A stretch of 27,695 nt of DNA from positions 1-27,695 of the forward strand of contig CAZWLJ010000042.1 in NCBI GenBank assembly GCA_964634605.1, in the 5' to 3' direction. Below the pieces are notes generated by a model. The model saw only the letters and a program-made list of their open reading frames with translations, did no database searches and was not told the origin of the DNA. A program made the translations under genes and the position numbers. This DNA comes from UPXZ01 sp964634605 (GTDB taxonomy: Bacteria > Bacteroidota > Bacteroidia > Bacteroidales > Paludibacteraceae). Shown one piece after another: positions 1 to 8,475 of the stretch (positions within the stretch are counted from its first letter, which is position 1; each line of letters opens with the position of its first letter).

Positions 1-2
1 AT

Positions 3-497
3 GCATATTACCACATTGTGATTGCTGATAGTCGCGCGCCACGTGATGGCAAGTTCATCGAACGAATCGGTTCGTATAATCCGAACACCAATCCTGCAAC
101 CATTGACCTGAAGTTCGAAAGAGCTTTGTATTGGGTGAATGTTGGTGCTCAACCCACAGACACTACCCGTAATATTCTTTCTGACGAAGGAGTGATGCTG
201 ATGAAGCACCTTCAGGGCGGTGTGAAAAAAGGTGCTTTCGACCAGGCTGAAGCCGAAAAACGCTTCAACGCATGGAAAGCAAGCAAGGAAAATGCAGTAA
301 GCAAAACAAAAGCTCAGCTTGATGCTGAAAAACAAGCTCAGATCAAAGAACGTTTGAAAGCAGAACAGGAAGTAAACAAAGCAAAAGCAAAAGAACTGGC
401 TGCTAAAAAAGCAGAAGCTCTCGAAGCCAAAGCAGCAGAGGCAGCAGCAGAAGAAGCCCCTGCAGTTGAAACAACAGAAGCTCCTGCCGCAGAATAA
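3..497 (+). CDS. rpsP: 30S ribosomal protein S16, 5' end outside window
   Basis: The reading frame is already open at base 3 and reads AYHIVIADSRAPRDGKFIERIG, followed by the YNPNTNPATIDL segment, which is the classic core of ribosomal protein S16. S16 binds 16S rRNA and helps assemble the small subunit. The true start lies before the window, so the GTG at 18 is an internal codon and not the start. After the conserved core (to about base 270) the protein carries a long tail rich in Ala, Glu and Lys, ending in a PAxET-type repeat; such extensions are common in Bacteroidetes S16 and are likely disordered or helical. A strong terminator follows 30 bases after the stop. Confidence 0.96.
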   Translation, partial: AYYHIVIADSRAPRDGKFIERIGSYNPNTNPATIDLKFERALYWVNVGAQPTDTTRNILSDEGVMLMKHLQGGVKKGAFDQAEAEKRFNAWKASKENAVSKTKAQLDAEKQAQIKERLKAEQEVNKAKAKELAAKKAEALEAKAAEAAAEEAPAVETTEAPAAE

Positions 498-526
498 TTT
501 ACTTTTTTCTTCCTTGTTGAAGAAAT

Positions 527-560
527 AAACCCGAACCTGAATTCAAGTTCGGGTTTTTTT
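527..560 (+). terminator. Rho-independent terminator of rpsP
   Basis: AAACCCGAAC (527-536) pairs with GTTCGGGTTT (547-556) across a short loop and runs into an unbroken T tract. It lies 30 bases after the rpsP stop, so it ends the ribosomal transcript and separates it from the polysaccharide cluster. Confidence 0.9.
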
Positions 561-652
561 ATTTAATTCATGCTCATACATATAATTAAAGTGTTAAAAG
601 TGCGTTACATTTTATTATAAAATCCTTGTAATTTGTTCAATCGGAGCTGCCT

Positions 653-955
653 ATGGAAAGAAAAATTAACGCTTCCTTGCAGGTTCTGCCCTCCGGCGGA
701 CCTTTACATCCATATGATTTAGTCGACCGGGCCATCGAAGTGATAGCCGCATCCGGTCTGGAATACCGTGTATGCCCTTTCGAAACCGTAGTGGAAGGAA
801 CGTACGATGAAATCATGTCAGTTTTCAAACAGGCACAGCAAGCCTGCTATGATGCCGGAGCAGAAAGCGTAATGGCATTTTTTAAAATTCAAAGCGCTTT
901 GGGCAATGTGAATATTGAGGATAAGATGGTGAAATACGGGCAAAATGATAAATGA
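653..955 (+). CDS. Thiamine-binding-type protein (MTH1187/YqgV, DUF77 family)
   Basis: This 100-residue protein matches the small MTH1187/YqgV (DUF77, thiamine-binding domain) family in length and pattern: an N-terminal strand with NASLQVLPSG, then helix, a central strand ending in the conserved ETVVEGTYDEIM segment, and a C-terminal helix. Family members form ferredoxin-like dimers or tetramers and some bind thiamine. No signal peptide or membrane segment is visible, so it should be cytoplasmic. GGAG (643-646) sits six bases before the ATG, an unusually good ribosome binding site for this window. Its stop overlaps the possible wecB start (ATGA at 952), which suggests translational coupling. 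Why it leads a polysaccharide cluster is unclear. Confidence 0.85.
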   Translation: MERKINASLQVLPSGGPLHPYDLVDRAIEVIAASGLEYRVCPFETVVEGTYDEIMSVFKQAQQACYDAGAESVMAFFKIQSALGNVNIEDKMVKYGQNDK

Positions 956-2139
956 TGAAGAGTAGTATGTTGGAAAATAAAACAAAGAAGAAAATACTTT
1001 TGGTTTTCGGTACACGCCCCGAGGCTATCAAAATGGCTCCTCTGGTTAAAGAATTAGAACTGAATGCCGACAAATTTGAAACTGTTGTATGTGTTACCGG
1101 CCAGCATCGGCAAATGCTCGATCAGGTATTGGATTTGTTCGGCATTAAACCTGATTTTGACCTGAATATTATGCAATCAGGACAAGATCTGTACGACATT
1201 ACAAGCCGCGTTTTGGTAGGAATGAGGGATGTGCTGGATAAAACAAAACCTGACTTGGTATTGGTACACGGAGACACTACCACCTCGATGGCTACTGCTT
1301 TGGCTGCATTTTATAAAAGAATTAACGTAGGACACGTGGAAGCCGGACTTCGAACACACAATTTACTAAGCCCCTGGCCTGAAGAATTGAACAGACAAAT
1401 TACCGGCCGGATAGCAAAATATAATTTTTCGCCTACTGAACTTAGTAAACAAAATCTGCTGAAAGAAGATGTGGAAGAATCATCTATATATGTAACAGGA
1501 AATACTGTGATTGATGCCTTACACAAAGTCACTGAAAAAATCAATTCAGATTCAAACATTTTATCTGAAGTTGAAAAGCAAATTAAAGAAGCAGGATATG
1601 ACACCGGAAGATTATTATCCGGAAAACAAATGGTGTTAATTACAGGTCACCGCAGAGAAAACTTTGGTGAGGGCTTTGAAAATATCTCCGAAGCATTGAA
1701 TACGCTCTCACATAAATATCCCGAAGTTGACTTTGTTTATCCTGTTCACCTGAATCCTGTTGTTCGTGAAACAATATCAAAAGTTTTGAAAGATAATCAA
1801 CCTGACAACCTCTACCTGATTGAGCCTCTGGATTATCTGCCGTTTGTCTGCCTGATGGAAAAAAGCAATATTGTACTGACAGATAGTGGTGGCATTCAGG
1901 AAGAAGCGCCCGGATTAGGCAAACCGGTTTTAGTGATGCGAAATACTACCGAACGTCCGGAAGCTGTGGTTGCAGGAACTGTGAAATTAGTAGGTGCTGA
2001 TTCGTCCAGAATCATTTCGGAAGTATCACGGTTACTGGAAGAACCGGATTATTATAACACTATGGCGAAAGCAGTCAATCCCTACGGCGACGGGAAATCT
2101 GCCTTGAGAATAGTAGATATTCTTACTGAACAAATATAA
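952..2139 (+). CDS. wecB: UDP-N-acetylglucosamine 2-epimerase (non-hydrolysing)
   Basis: The enzyme interconverts UDP-GlcNAc and UDP-ManNAc, a precursor for surface polysaccharides. It shows the full family signature: GTRPEAIKMAPL at residues 20-31, TGQHRQMLDQV, VHGDTTT, VEAGLRT, PEELNR, GHRRENFGEG, and near the C-terminus TDSGGIQEEAPGLGKPVLVMR. These contain the counterparts of the known catalytic Asp (GDT), Glu (EAGLRT), Glu (PEE) and His (GHRREN) of E. coli WecB. Length (395 residues) is normal. The start is uncertain: ATG at 952 overlaps the previous stop, and ATGs at 955 and 967 are also in frame. The next gene starts 37 bases later on the same strand. Confidence 0.95.
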   Translation: MMKSSMLENKTKKKILLVFGTRPEAIKMAPLVKELELNADKFETVVCVTGQHRQMLDQVLDLFGIKPDFDLNIMQSGQDLYDITSRVLVGMRDVLDKTKPDLVLVHGDTTTSMATALAAFYKRINVGHVEAGLRTHNLLSPWPEELNRQITGRIAKYNFSPTELSKQNLLKEDVEESSIYVTGNTVIDALHKVTEKINSDSNILSEVEKQIKEAGYDTGRLLSGKQMVLITGHRRENFGEGFENISEALNTLSHKYPEVDFVYPVHLNPVVRETISKVLKDNQPDNLYLIEPLDYLPFVCLMEKSNIVLTDSGGIQEEAPGLGKPVLVMRNTTERPEAVVAGTVKLVGADSSRIISEVSRLLEEPDYYNTMAKAVNPYGDGKSALRIVDILTEQI

Positions 2140-2176
2140 AAAACTAATTTATTGACAAACAGTTACAACTTACTTC

Positions 2177-3502
2177 GTGAAATTTATCACTGAAAATATT
2201 GAGGTTATCAAATCGAAAATCAATCAATCGTCTCTTTCAAAACGATTATTTGAAGGAATGTCATGGACCTTGATTGGCAATATTATCGGTAAATTTTTGC
2301 AGTTACTGGCTTTTATATTTGTAGCCCGGCTTGTGGGCAAACAGGAGTATGGCCAGATAAGTATCATACGATCTACATTGAATATGTTCCTGATTTTTTC
2401 GTCGGTAGGGATGGGAGTGACGGCCACCAGATATATCGCGATGTATCGTAACTCTAATCCGTATCGGGCATATGAAATTTATCTTTTTACCCGAAAAACT
2501 GTCTTCTGGATTGGTTTTGTCTTTTCTGCTTTAATATTTATTTTTAGTCCTTATATTGCAAAGAATCAATTGAATGATATTCAGTTGAGTGAAGCATTAA
2601 AAATAGGGGCTGTCGTTTTATTTCTGATGACTTTAACATCAGTTCAGACAGGTTCGCTGAATGGATTTGAACGATTCAGGGAATTGGGAATCGCTACTGC
2701 ATTAAATGGTGCGATCCAATTACTTTGTGTCGTGCTGGGGGCATATTTCTACGATATAAACGGAGTGATATCAGGACTTGGGATTGCGAGTCTGTTGCTG
2801 TTAATTCAATTGCATTTGTCATTGCGAAAAGATATCGGGAATATCCGTACAAAGAAAGAAGTACCATCGGAGGACAATGTTGATTTGCAATCCGTTTTTC
2901 TGAAGTTCTCATTACCGGCAGTTTTACAAAGCATAGTATTTGTCCCGGTACTTTGGTGGGCTAAAACTTTTTTGATTGAAAATGCCGGATATGGAGAAAT
3001 GGCTATTTTTGATGTGGCCGAACAATGGTATTATGTAGTCTTGTTTATACCGGGTTCAATGAGTGCCATTTTGCTGCCGCTGCTTACGAATACAAACTAC
3101 AATGGTTCGAAAGAAGATTATAAAAAACTGCTAAAAGTTAATCTGCTGATAAACGTGGTAGTTACTGTTGTAATTGCTTCAGGAGTGGCATTGTTTGCAC
3201 CTTTGATTTATAAATTTTACGGAAAAGAGTTTACGAATTATCTGCCATTGATAATCCTTTTGATAACCGTTGTCATTTGTGCAGTTAATAACGTGCTCGG
3301 GCAGGTGATTATCAGTAAGGGAAAGATGTGGACAGGATTTGGCGTGAATGCTTTGTGGGCTGTTTGGCTTATAGTTTTTTCTGTCATTTTCATTGGTAAA
3401 TATCAAATGGGAGCTGACGGACTGGCGTATGCTCTTTTGGTTAGTTATACTTTGCATAGTATTGTACAGGGATTTATTGCTTTTCGAATGAAATCAGAAT
3501 AA
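2177..3502 (+). CDS. Oligosaccharide flippase (Wzx/MATE-like polysaccharide exporter)
   Basis: A 441-residue protein made almost entirely of hydrophobic segments, with about 12 membrane spans, fitting the Wzx/RfbX flippase family that moves lipid-linked sugar repeat units across the inner membrane. After a charged N-terminal stretch the first membrane segment contains SWTLIGNIIGKFLQLLAFI and ends with ARLVGKQEYGQIS, a typical arrangement in this family. The proposed start is GTG (2177) and no ATG is close by; the next in-frame Met (2257) would cut into the first conserved region. The gene is more AT-rich than its neighbours, as usual for wzx and wzy. It sits between the sugar-nucleotide gene and a polymerase-like gene. 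Confidence 0.9.
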   Translation: MKFITENIEVIKSKINQSSLSKRLFEGMSWTLIGNIIGKFLQLLAFIFVARLVGKQEYGQISIIRSTLNMFLIFSSVGMGVTATRYIAMYRNSNPYRAYEIYLFTRKTVFWIGFVFSALIFIFSPYIAKNQLNDIQLSEALKIGAVVLFLMTLTSVQTGSLNGFERFRELGIATALNGAIQLLCVVLGAYFYDINGVISGLGIASLLLLIQLHLSLRKDIGNIRTKKEVPSEDNVDLQSVFLKFSLPAVLQSIVFVPVLWWAKTFLIENAGYGEMAIFDVAEQWYYVVLFIPGSMSAILLPLLTNTNYNGSKEDYKKLLKVNLLINVVVTVVIASGVALFAPLIYKFYGKEFTNYLPLIILLITVVICAVNNVLGQVIISKGKMWTGFGVNALWAVWLIVFSVIFIGKYQMGADGLAYALLVSYTLHSIVQGFIAFRMKSE

Positions 3503-3520
3503 TTATTGAATCTTCTAAAA

Positions 3521-4660
3521 ATGATTATTTATATTTTACTCATATTATTTTGCTTTTTGCTTTCAGCTTTTAAAATGCCTAAGTCGGTTGAGAATAGTGC
3601 ATTGGTTCTGATTGCACTTTTCCTGTGTTTTGGTTACATGACCGGCACAGACTGGTATCTGTATGAGATGTTTTATAACGATGCAAAGTTTTCTGACAGA
3701 GCAGCAGAAAACAGGGAATTTGGTTATTTTTGGTTGCAGGGTGTTTTCTCACGTATTGGAGTCGATTTCTGGGTATTTCATATCGCGGTAAAACTGTTAA
3801 TTTATTATTCGCTGGTAAGGTTTGTCCGCTATTTTAATATCAACATATTTTTGTTTTTAGCTTTATTTCTTCCTGAAGTAGGATTGTATTTGTTTGTTGA
3901 CTGTCCGTTCAGAAATTTAATAGCGTTTGGATTTGCACTGATTGCATTCCGTAAACTCTTCGAGAATAAAACGGCTGGTTTTTTTGTTTTCACAGCCATT
4001 GCATTGTTTTTCCACTATTCGGTAGCCATATTAATACTTCTCTTTTTATTGTACAAGTGGAATATTAAAACATATTTGGTACTGATTTTAATAGCGGTTT
4101 TCTATATTGCTGCTTTTAATATCAATTTTTTGATAGATAATATTTATATGCCATTAGCAAATGCCACTCCTATAATTAAAGACCGGTTGAAAAACTACTT
4201 TATGGACTCGCGCTATATTGCTACCGCGATAAACAGAGGGACATATATTCGATTATTCATTCTGCTGGTATTATTACTATTCAAGGAATTAATAATTTCA
4301 AATGACAAACGGAAACAATATGTGTATAACCTGACAATATTATTTCTTATGATTTATCCGTTTGGAGTATCCATGAAGATATTTCACCGCTTGTCGATTT
4401 ATTTAATTCCATTTTATACCTTCAGCATCATTTATATGCTGAATTCATTTAGTATTAAGGTAAATAAATATATTCTGTATTCGTTTTTTGTGTTATGGTC
4501 GTTGATGCAGACTTATGTACTGGTTATTTATGATTACAGATATGTACCTTACTCTAATTATTTAATTCACTGGGTTAAAAAAGATTTGCCGGATATTGAA
4601 TATCGCTACGAATTCAATAAGAAGTATTCACCCTATAAAGCACCACCATCGAAAAAATAA
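3521..4660 (+). CDS. EpsG/Wzy-type polysaccharide polymerase
   Basis: An integral membrane protein of 379 residues with roughly 10 hydrophobic segments. It has the EpsG-family hallmark TGTDWYLYEMF after the second membrane span and a second short motif, DCPFRNLIAFGFALIAFRK, in the middle. EpsG and Wzy proteins polymerise lipid-linked repeat units on the outer face of the inner membrane. I chose ATG 3521, directly before the first hydrophobic segment; a TTG at 3506 would add five residues. The gene is strongly AT-rich. Its position straight after the flippase supports the polymerase role, though sequence alone does not fix the substrate. Confidence 0.82.
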   Translation: MIIYILLILFCFLLSAFKMPKSVENSALVLIALFLCFGYMTGTDWYLYEMFYNDAKFSDRAAENREFGYFWLQGVFSRIGVDFWVFHIAVKLLIYYSLVRFVRYFNINIFLFLALFLPEVGLYLFVDCPFRNLIAFGFALIAFRKLFENKTAGFFVFTAIALFFHYSVAILILLFLLYKWNIKTYLVLILIAVFYIAAFNINFLIDNIYMPLANATPIIKDRLKNYFMDSRYIATAINRGTYIRLFILLVLLLFKELIISNDKRKQYVYNLTILFLMIYPFGVSMKIFHRLSIYLIPFYTFSIIYMLNSFSIKVNKYILYSFFVLWSLMQTYVLVIYDYRYVPYSNYLIHWVKKDLPDIEYRYEFNKKYSPYKAPPSKK

Positions 4661-4662
4661 CT

Positions 4663-5769
4663 ATGAAAGTAGCTTTTTGTATAAGACCGGATTATAGCAC
4701 CCTGTTAGGCGGCGATGTCGTGCAGATGTTAAAAACCAGGGAATTCCTTGAAAAGAATTACGGTGTTGAAATAGTTATTGTTACATTACCCGAAGAGATT
4801 AATGAAAATTTTGATATTATTCATGTATTTAATTTCTCCACATATCATATTTCCCGAAAATTTATTGAACAAGCACTGAAATTTAGCATTCCTGTCATAT
4901 CTTCTCCTATTTACTGGGATTATTCTTATGCCTCCATTGCCAGATTGTTTAGTGAAATCCCGAAGTTGAATCAGTTAACTGAATTCACTGTGGCTTTTCT
5001 GAAAACGGTCAGCAGATTTATGGCACATGTCATTGGCAAACCTGAAGTTATTTCTCCGGCATTCAAACAAAATGCAAAATGGATGTTTGGAAATTCAGAT
5101 TTTGTAGCACCAAATTCTTCAGAAGAAGCTAATTTGCTGTTAAAGTGGATTAAAACTGAAGCTACAGATAAAATTCGAATTGTTTACAATGCTACCGACC
5201 GAACAAATAATCAGGTAGATTCTGATGCTGAATTATTTCATAAAAAATACAATATTCCAACGGATTATATTCTTCAGGTTGGCAGAATAGAATTTTGTAA
5301 GAATCAGTTAAATTTAGTCTCAGCATTGAAAAACGACAGGGAAATTCCGATTGTTTTTGTGGGTAAAATTACTGACCGGAAATATTTCAGGAAAGTAAAG
5401 GATGTGGCCGATAAACGGGGAAATGTCTTTTTTATTAATGCAGTTCCTTACGATGAAATTGGAGCATTCTACAGGTTTGCAAGGCTGCATGTTTTGTTAT
5501 CGTTAAGAGAGTCGCCGGGCCTGGTAAGTATTGAATCACTGGCAAATGGATGTCCGATTGTTATTTCAGACGACCGGTTCTTGCCAGTAAATACATATTT
5601 TCAAACCCAGCCTTATATTGCTAATCCGCTAAATGTCAAAGACATAAGAAAGGTTGTATTGGATGCTTATCAAAACAGGAAAATAGAACCTTTTGATTTT
5701 GAAAAATTTTCATGGAATACTGTTTCTGAACAAACATTCAGAATCTATAATGAAATTCTGAATAAATAG
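4663..5769 (+). CDS. Glycosyltransferase, GT4-like (GT-B fold)
   Basis: A 368-residue soluble or membrane-associated protein with a two-domain GT-B pattern. The N-terminal half starts with MKVAFCIRPDYSTLLGGDVVQ, whose glycine-rich loop is typical for the acceptor domain. The C-terminal half has LQVGRIEFCKNQLNLVSAL and the E-x7-E type motif ESPGLVSIESLANGCPIV, which binds the nucleotide sugar in GT4 enzymes. It begins two bases after the polymerase stop and is part of the same cluster, so it should add one sugar of the repeat unit with retention. The donor and acceptor cannot be read from sequence. Confidence 0.88.
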   Translation: MKVAFCIRPDYSTLLGGDVVQMLKTREFLEKNYGVEIVIVTLPEEINENFDIIHVFNFSTYHISRKFIEQALKFSIPVISSPIYWDYSYASIARLFSEIPKLNQLTEFTVAFLKTVSRFMAHVIGKPEVISPAFKQNAKWMFGNSDFVAPNSSEEANLLLKWIKTEATDKIRIVYNATDRTNNQVDSDAELFHKKYNIPTDYILQVGRIEFCKNQLNLVSALKNDREIPIVFVGKITDRKYFRKVKDVADKRGNVFFINAVPYDEIGAFYRFARLHVLLSLRESPGLVSIESLANGCPIVISDDRFLPVNTYFQTQPYIANPLNVKDIRKVVLDAYQNRKIEPFDFEKFSWNTVSEQTFRIYNEILNK

Positions 5770-5802
5770 CTTATTGAAGCTGATTTTTCACAAATAAGCC
5801 AC

Positions 5803-6627
5803 ATGAATCATTCTGTTGAAATAGTCATAGTTTTATATAAATGCCCGCTTGAAGAAAGTATTTCTTTCGCTTCGTTCCTGCAGCTGCGCGAAAATATTAA
5901 GCTTGACGTGGAGCTGATTTTATTCAACAACGACTCTGAACTGTTGATTGAAGACGAAAGATTTATTGTAGTCAACTCCGTGGAAAATGTAAAAGTAGCC
6001 GGAGCGTATAATTTTGCTTTGAAAAGGGCAATGGAGAGTGGCAGAGAATGGTTGTTATTACTGGATCAGGACACCGCAGTGCCGGAGAATTATTTCATGA
6101 AACTTCAGGAATTCCTGACAAACGGCTATCGGGATGATCTGGCAGCTGTGGTTCCGGTTCTGAAATCGGGTGACAGGGTATTATCCCCGAAGAAAGTTTC
6201 TCATTTATTAAGGCTCGAAAGCGATGTGAAAGAATGCGGATACAACAGTAGAGTTACTGCCATCAATTCCATGTCGCTGGTGAATGTTGATTTCGTGAAG
6301 ACGCTGGGAGGATTCAGTGATGAGTACCAACTTGATATGCTCGACCGTTGGTTTTATAACCGGATAATGAAGGGAAAAAGAATGGTTTATGTGCTCGATG
6401 TGAGTTCAAATCACAGTTTATCTTTTCTTGACTTTGAAAAAAACGTTTCTCCTGAGCGGTATTCAGAATATATCCGGGTTGAGAATCGTTTCACAGCCAA
6501 TGAAATGAACGTGTTTTACTTCATTTTTTATAAAATAAAATTAGCGCTGAAAAGCATGAGGCAATTCGTAAAATATAAAAATAAAACCTATTCGAAAATT
6601 ACATTCTCATACCTGTTCAAACGATGA
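5803..6627 (+). CDS. Glycosyltransferase family 2, rhamnosyltransferase-like
   Basis: A 274-residue GT-A protein. The N-terminus (VEIVIVLYKCPLEES) is the first Rossmann-like strand, VKVAGAYNFALKRA is the family's N-x(A/G)-x-N-x-G-like segment, and LLLLDQDTAVPENY carries the DxD-type metal-binding motif (DQD). The C-terminal part with GFSDEYQLDMLDRWFYNRI resembles rhamnosyltransferases of the WbbL type, in which an acidic residue acts as base. It probably adds one sugar to the repeat unit at the cytoplasmic membrane face. Its last bases overlap the next gene by four (ATGA at 6624), a sign of coupled translation. Confidence 0.87.
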   Translation: MNHSVEIVIVLYKCPLEESISFASFLQLRENIKLDVELILFNNDSELLIEDERFIVVNSVENVKVAGAYNFALKRAMESGREWLLLLDQDTAVPENYFMKLQEFLTNGYRDDLAAVVPVLKSGDRVLSPKKVSHLLRLESDVKECGYNSRVTAINSMSLVNVDFVKTLGGFSDEYQLDMLDRWFYNRIMKGKRMVYVLDVSSNHSLSFLDFEKNVSPERYSEYIRVENRFTANEMNVFYFIFYKIKLALKSMRQFVKYKNKTYSKITFSYLFKR

Positions 6628-7349
6628 TTTCGGTCTGCATAGCTACATACAACGGTGAAAACTTCATTGAAAGGCAGTTAACTTCTATTCTGCCACAATT
6701 GGGTGCGGACGATGAAATTATTATTTCAGACGGAGGCTCAACGGACAGCACAACGGAGATAGTCAATTCGATAGCCGACAAACGCATTAAGCTTTTCCTG
6801 AATAACGAAAAGAGCGATAATGCTGAAACCCTGATATTCAGCAAAATGGATAATATACGAACAAATTTTGAAAACGCACTGCTCCGGGCAAAGGGCGATA
6901 TTATTTTTCTTTCGGACCAGGACGACTATTGGCATAGTAATAAAATTGCCCGTGTATGCGAACTGCTTAAAGATGCTGACTGTATTGTACATGATTGTGC
7001 TGTGGTACAAGATGGGAAAGTAATAATACCCTCTTTTTTGAGCTACTTCAAACCAGGCAGAAACTGCTTGAGTATGTTCCTGAAATCGCCTTTCATGGGT
7101 TGCTGCATGGCGTTTAACAGGCCGGTTTTGGAACGTTCGTTGCCATTTCCGGATATGCACGTGGAGCACGATACCTGGATAGGAATGTGTGCCTTCAAAA
7201 CGGGAACAGTGAAAATTGCAGATGAAGTGCTCATGGATTACAGCCGTCACGGGCAAAACGCGTCGCCCATTGCCGAAAAAAAGAAAAACCCGTTTTATAT
7301 CATGCTTATGCGAAGATTTTATATGTTACAGGCCTTTTTAAAAATGTGA
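6624..7349 (+). CDS. Glycosyltransferase family 2
   Basis: A 241-residue inverting GT-A protein. It opens with the textbook MISVCIATYNGENFIERQL, then DEIIISDGGSTDSTTEIV (nucleotide-binding Asp) and IIFLSDQDDYWHSNKI (DxD motif). The later HDTWIGMCAF segment holds the likely catalytic Asp region, (E/H)D. It starts by ATGA overlap with the previous transferase and ends four bases before the next one, so it belongs to the same operon. It is likely a sugar transferase for a side chain or backbone residue; the specific sugar is unknown. Confidence 0.9.
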   Translation: MISVCIATYNGENFIERQLTSILPQLGADDEIIISDGGSTDSTTEIVNSIADKRIKLFLNNEKSDNAETLIFSKMDNIRTNFENALLRAKGDIIFLSDQDDYWHSNKIARVCELLKDADCIVHDCAVVQDGKVIIPSFLSYFKPGRNCLSMFLKSPFMGCCMAFNRPVLERSLPFPDMHVEHDTWIGMCAFKTGTVKIADEVLMDYSRHGQNASPIAEKKKNPFYIMLMRRFYMLQAFLKM

Positions 7350-7353
7350 TATC

Positions 7354-8475
7354 ATGAAACACAAAATCGCTTTTGTAGGAAACAGCTCACTGACCATGCA
7401 CAACTTCAGGATAAACCTGCTGCGCAGTATGGTCAAACAGGGCTACGATGTGGTAGTAATTGCCCCGAAGGATAGCGATACCACAGGCTACAAATCCAAC
7501 AAAATCAGGTATTTGCCGATTTCTGTTGATAGTAAGGGCCTGAATCCTTTCCGGGATATTTTTCTGCTGAACCAGCTACGTCAGATATATGCGAAAGAAA
7601 AATTTGACTTTATCTTTCATTATACCATAAAACCGGTAATTTACGGTTCGATAGCTGCGCGAATGACCGGTAGAAAACACATTTCGGTAATCACAGGTTT
7701 AGGATATGCCTTTTTGAATAACGGCTATGTTAATAAACTCGTCATAAAACTGTATCGTTTCGCTTTGAAGAAAACGCAGGAGGTGTGGTTTCTCAACGAA
7801 GATGACCGTGAGGTGTTTCTGGAACATAAAATTGTACATGAAAGCCGTACCCGCGTAATAAACGGAGAAGGAGTCAATGCCCGGCTGTTTCGTCCTGTGA
7901 GTAAGGAGGGTGGTGGTAAATTCAGATTTTTATTCATTGGCAGGCTGCTGTGGGATAAAGGTGCAAAGGAATACGTAGGTGCTGCAGCAATTCTGAAGAA
8001 AAAATATCCCGAAGTAAGTTTTGATATGCTCGGCAGTCTGGATGCGGCTAATCCTTCGGCTATACCGCGCGAAACGATGGACCAGTGGGAAGCCCAGGGC
8101 AATATAAATTATCTGGGTGAAACCCGCAAGGTGATTCCCTATATATCACATACCTCGTGTGTAGTGCTTCCATCCTACCGCGAAGGTATTTCGCGAGTGC
8201 TGCTTGAGGCTTCGGCAATGGAGAAGCCGATAGTTGCTACCAACGTGACTGGTTGCCGCGATATAGTGAAGGACGGTGTCTCGGGATTCCTGTGCGAAGT
8301 GAAAAATGTGGAAAGCCTGGCAGCAGCCATGGAAAAGATGATTAATCTCTCCAGGGAAAAGCTCGAGGAAATGGGGAAGGAAGGACGAAATATCGTGCTC
8401 GAGACCTTTGACGAAAAAATCATTATTCAGGAATATAATAAAAAATTAAACGAATTTTTTTCGCCGGATAAATAA
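7354..8475 (+). CDS. Glycosyltransferase family 4 (PglA-like)
   Basis: A 373-residue GT-B protein. The N-terminal acceptor domain has NSSLTMHNFRINLLRSM, FIFHYTIKPVIYGSIAARM and ISVITGLGYAF, a set of motifs shared with bacterial GT4 enzymes of the PglA/TuaC type. The C-terminal donor domain has FLFIGRLLWDKGAKEYVGAA and the E-x7-E motif in YREGISRVLLEASAMEKPIV. The gene ends exactly where the next gene starts (8475/8476). It should be a retaining transferase that extends the lipid-linked oligosaccharide. The PglA resemblance (HexNAc transfer to an undecaprenyl-linked sugar) is a family-level suggestion only. Confidence 0.88.
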   Translation: MKHKIAFVGNSSLTMHNFRINLLRSMVKQGYDVVVIAPKDSDTTGYKSNKIRYLPISVDSKGLNPFRDIFLLNQLRQIYAKEKFDFIFHYTIKPVIYGSIAARMTGRKHISVITGLGYAFLNNGYVNKLVIKLYRFALKKTQEVWFLNEDDREVFLEHKIVHESRTRVINGEGVNARLFRPVSKEGGGKFRFLFIGRLLWDKGAKEYVGAAAILKKKYPEVSFDMLGSLDAANPSAIPRETMDQWEAQGNINYLGETRKVIPYISHTSCVVLPSYREGISRVLLEASAMEKPIVATNVTGCRDIVKDGVSGFLCEVKNVESLAAAMEKMINLSREKLEEMGKEGRNIVLETFDEKIIIQEYNKKLNEFFSPDK

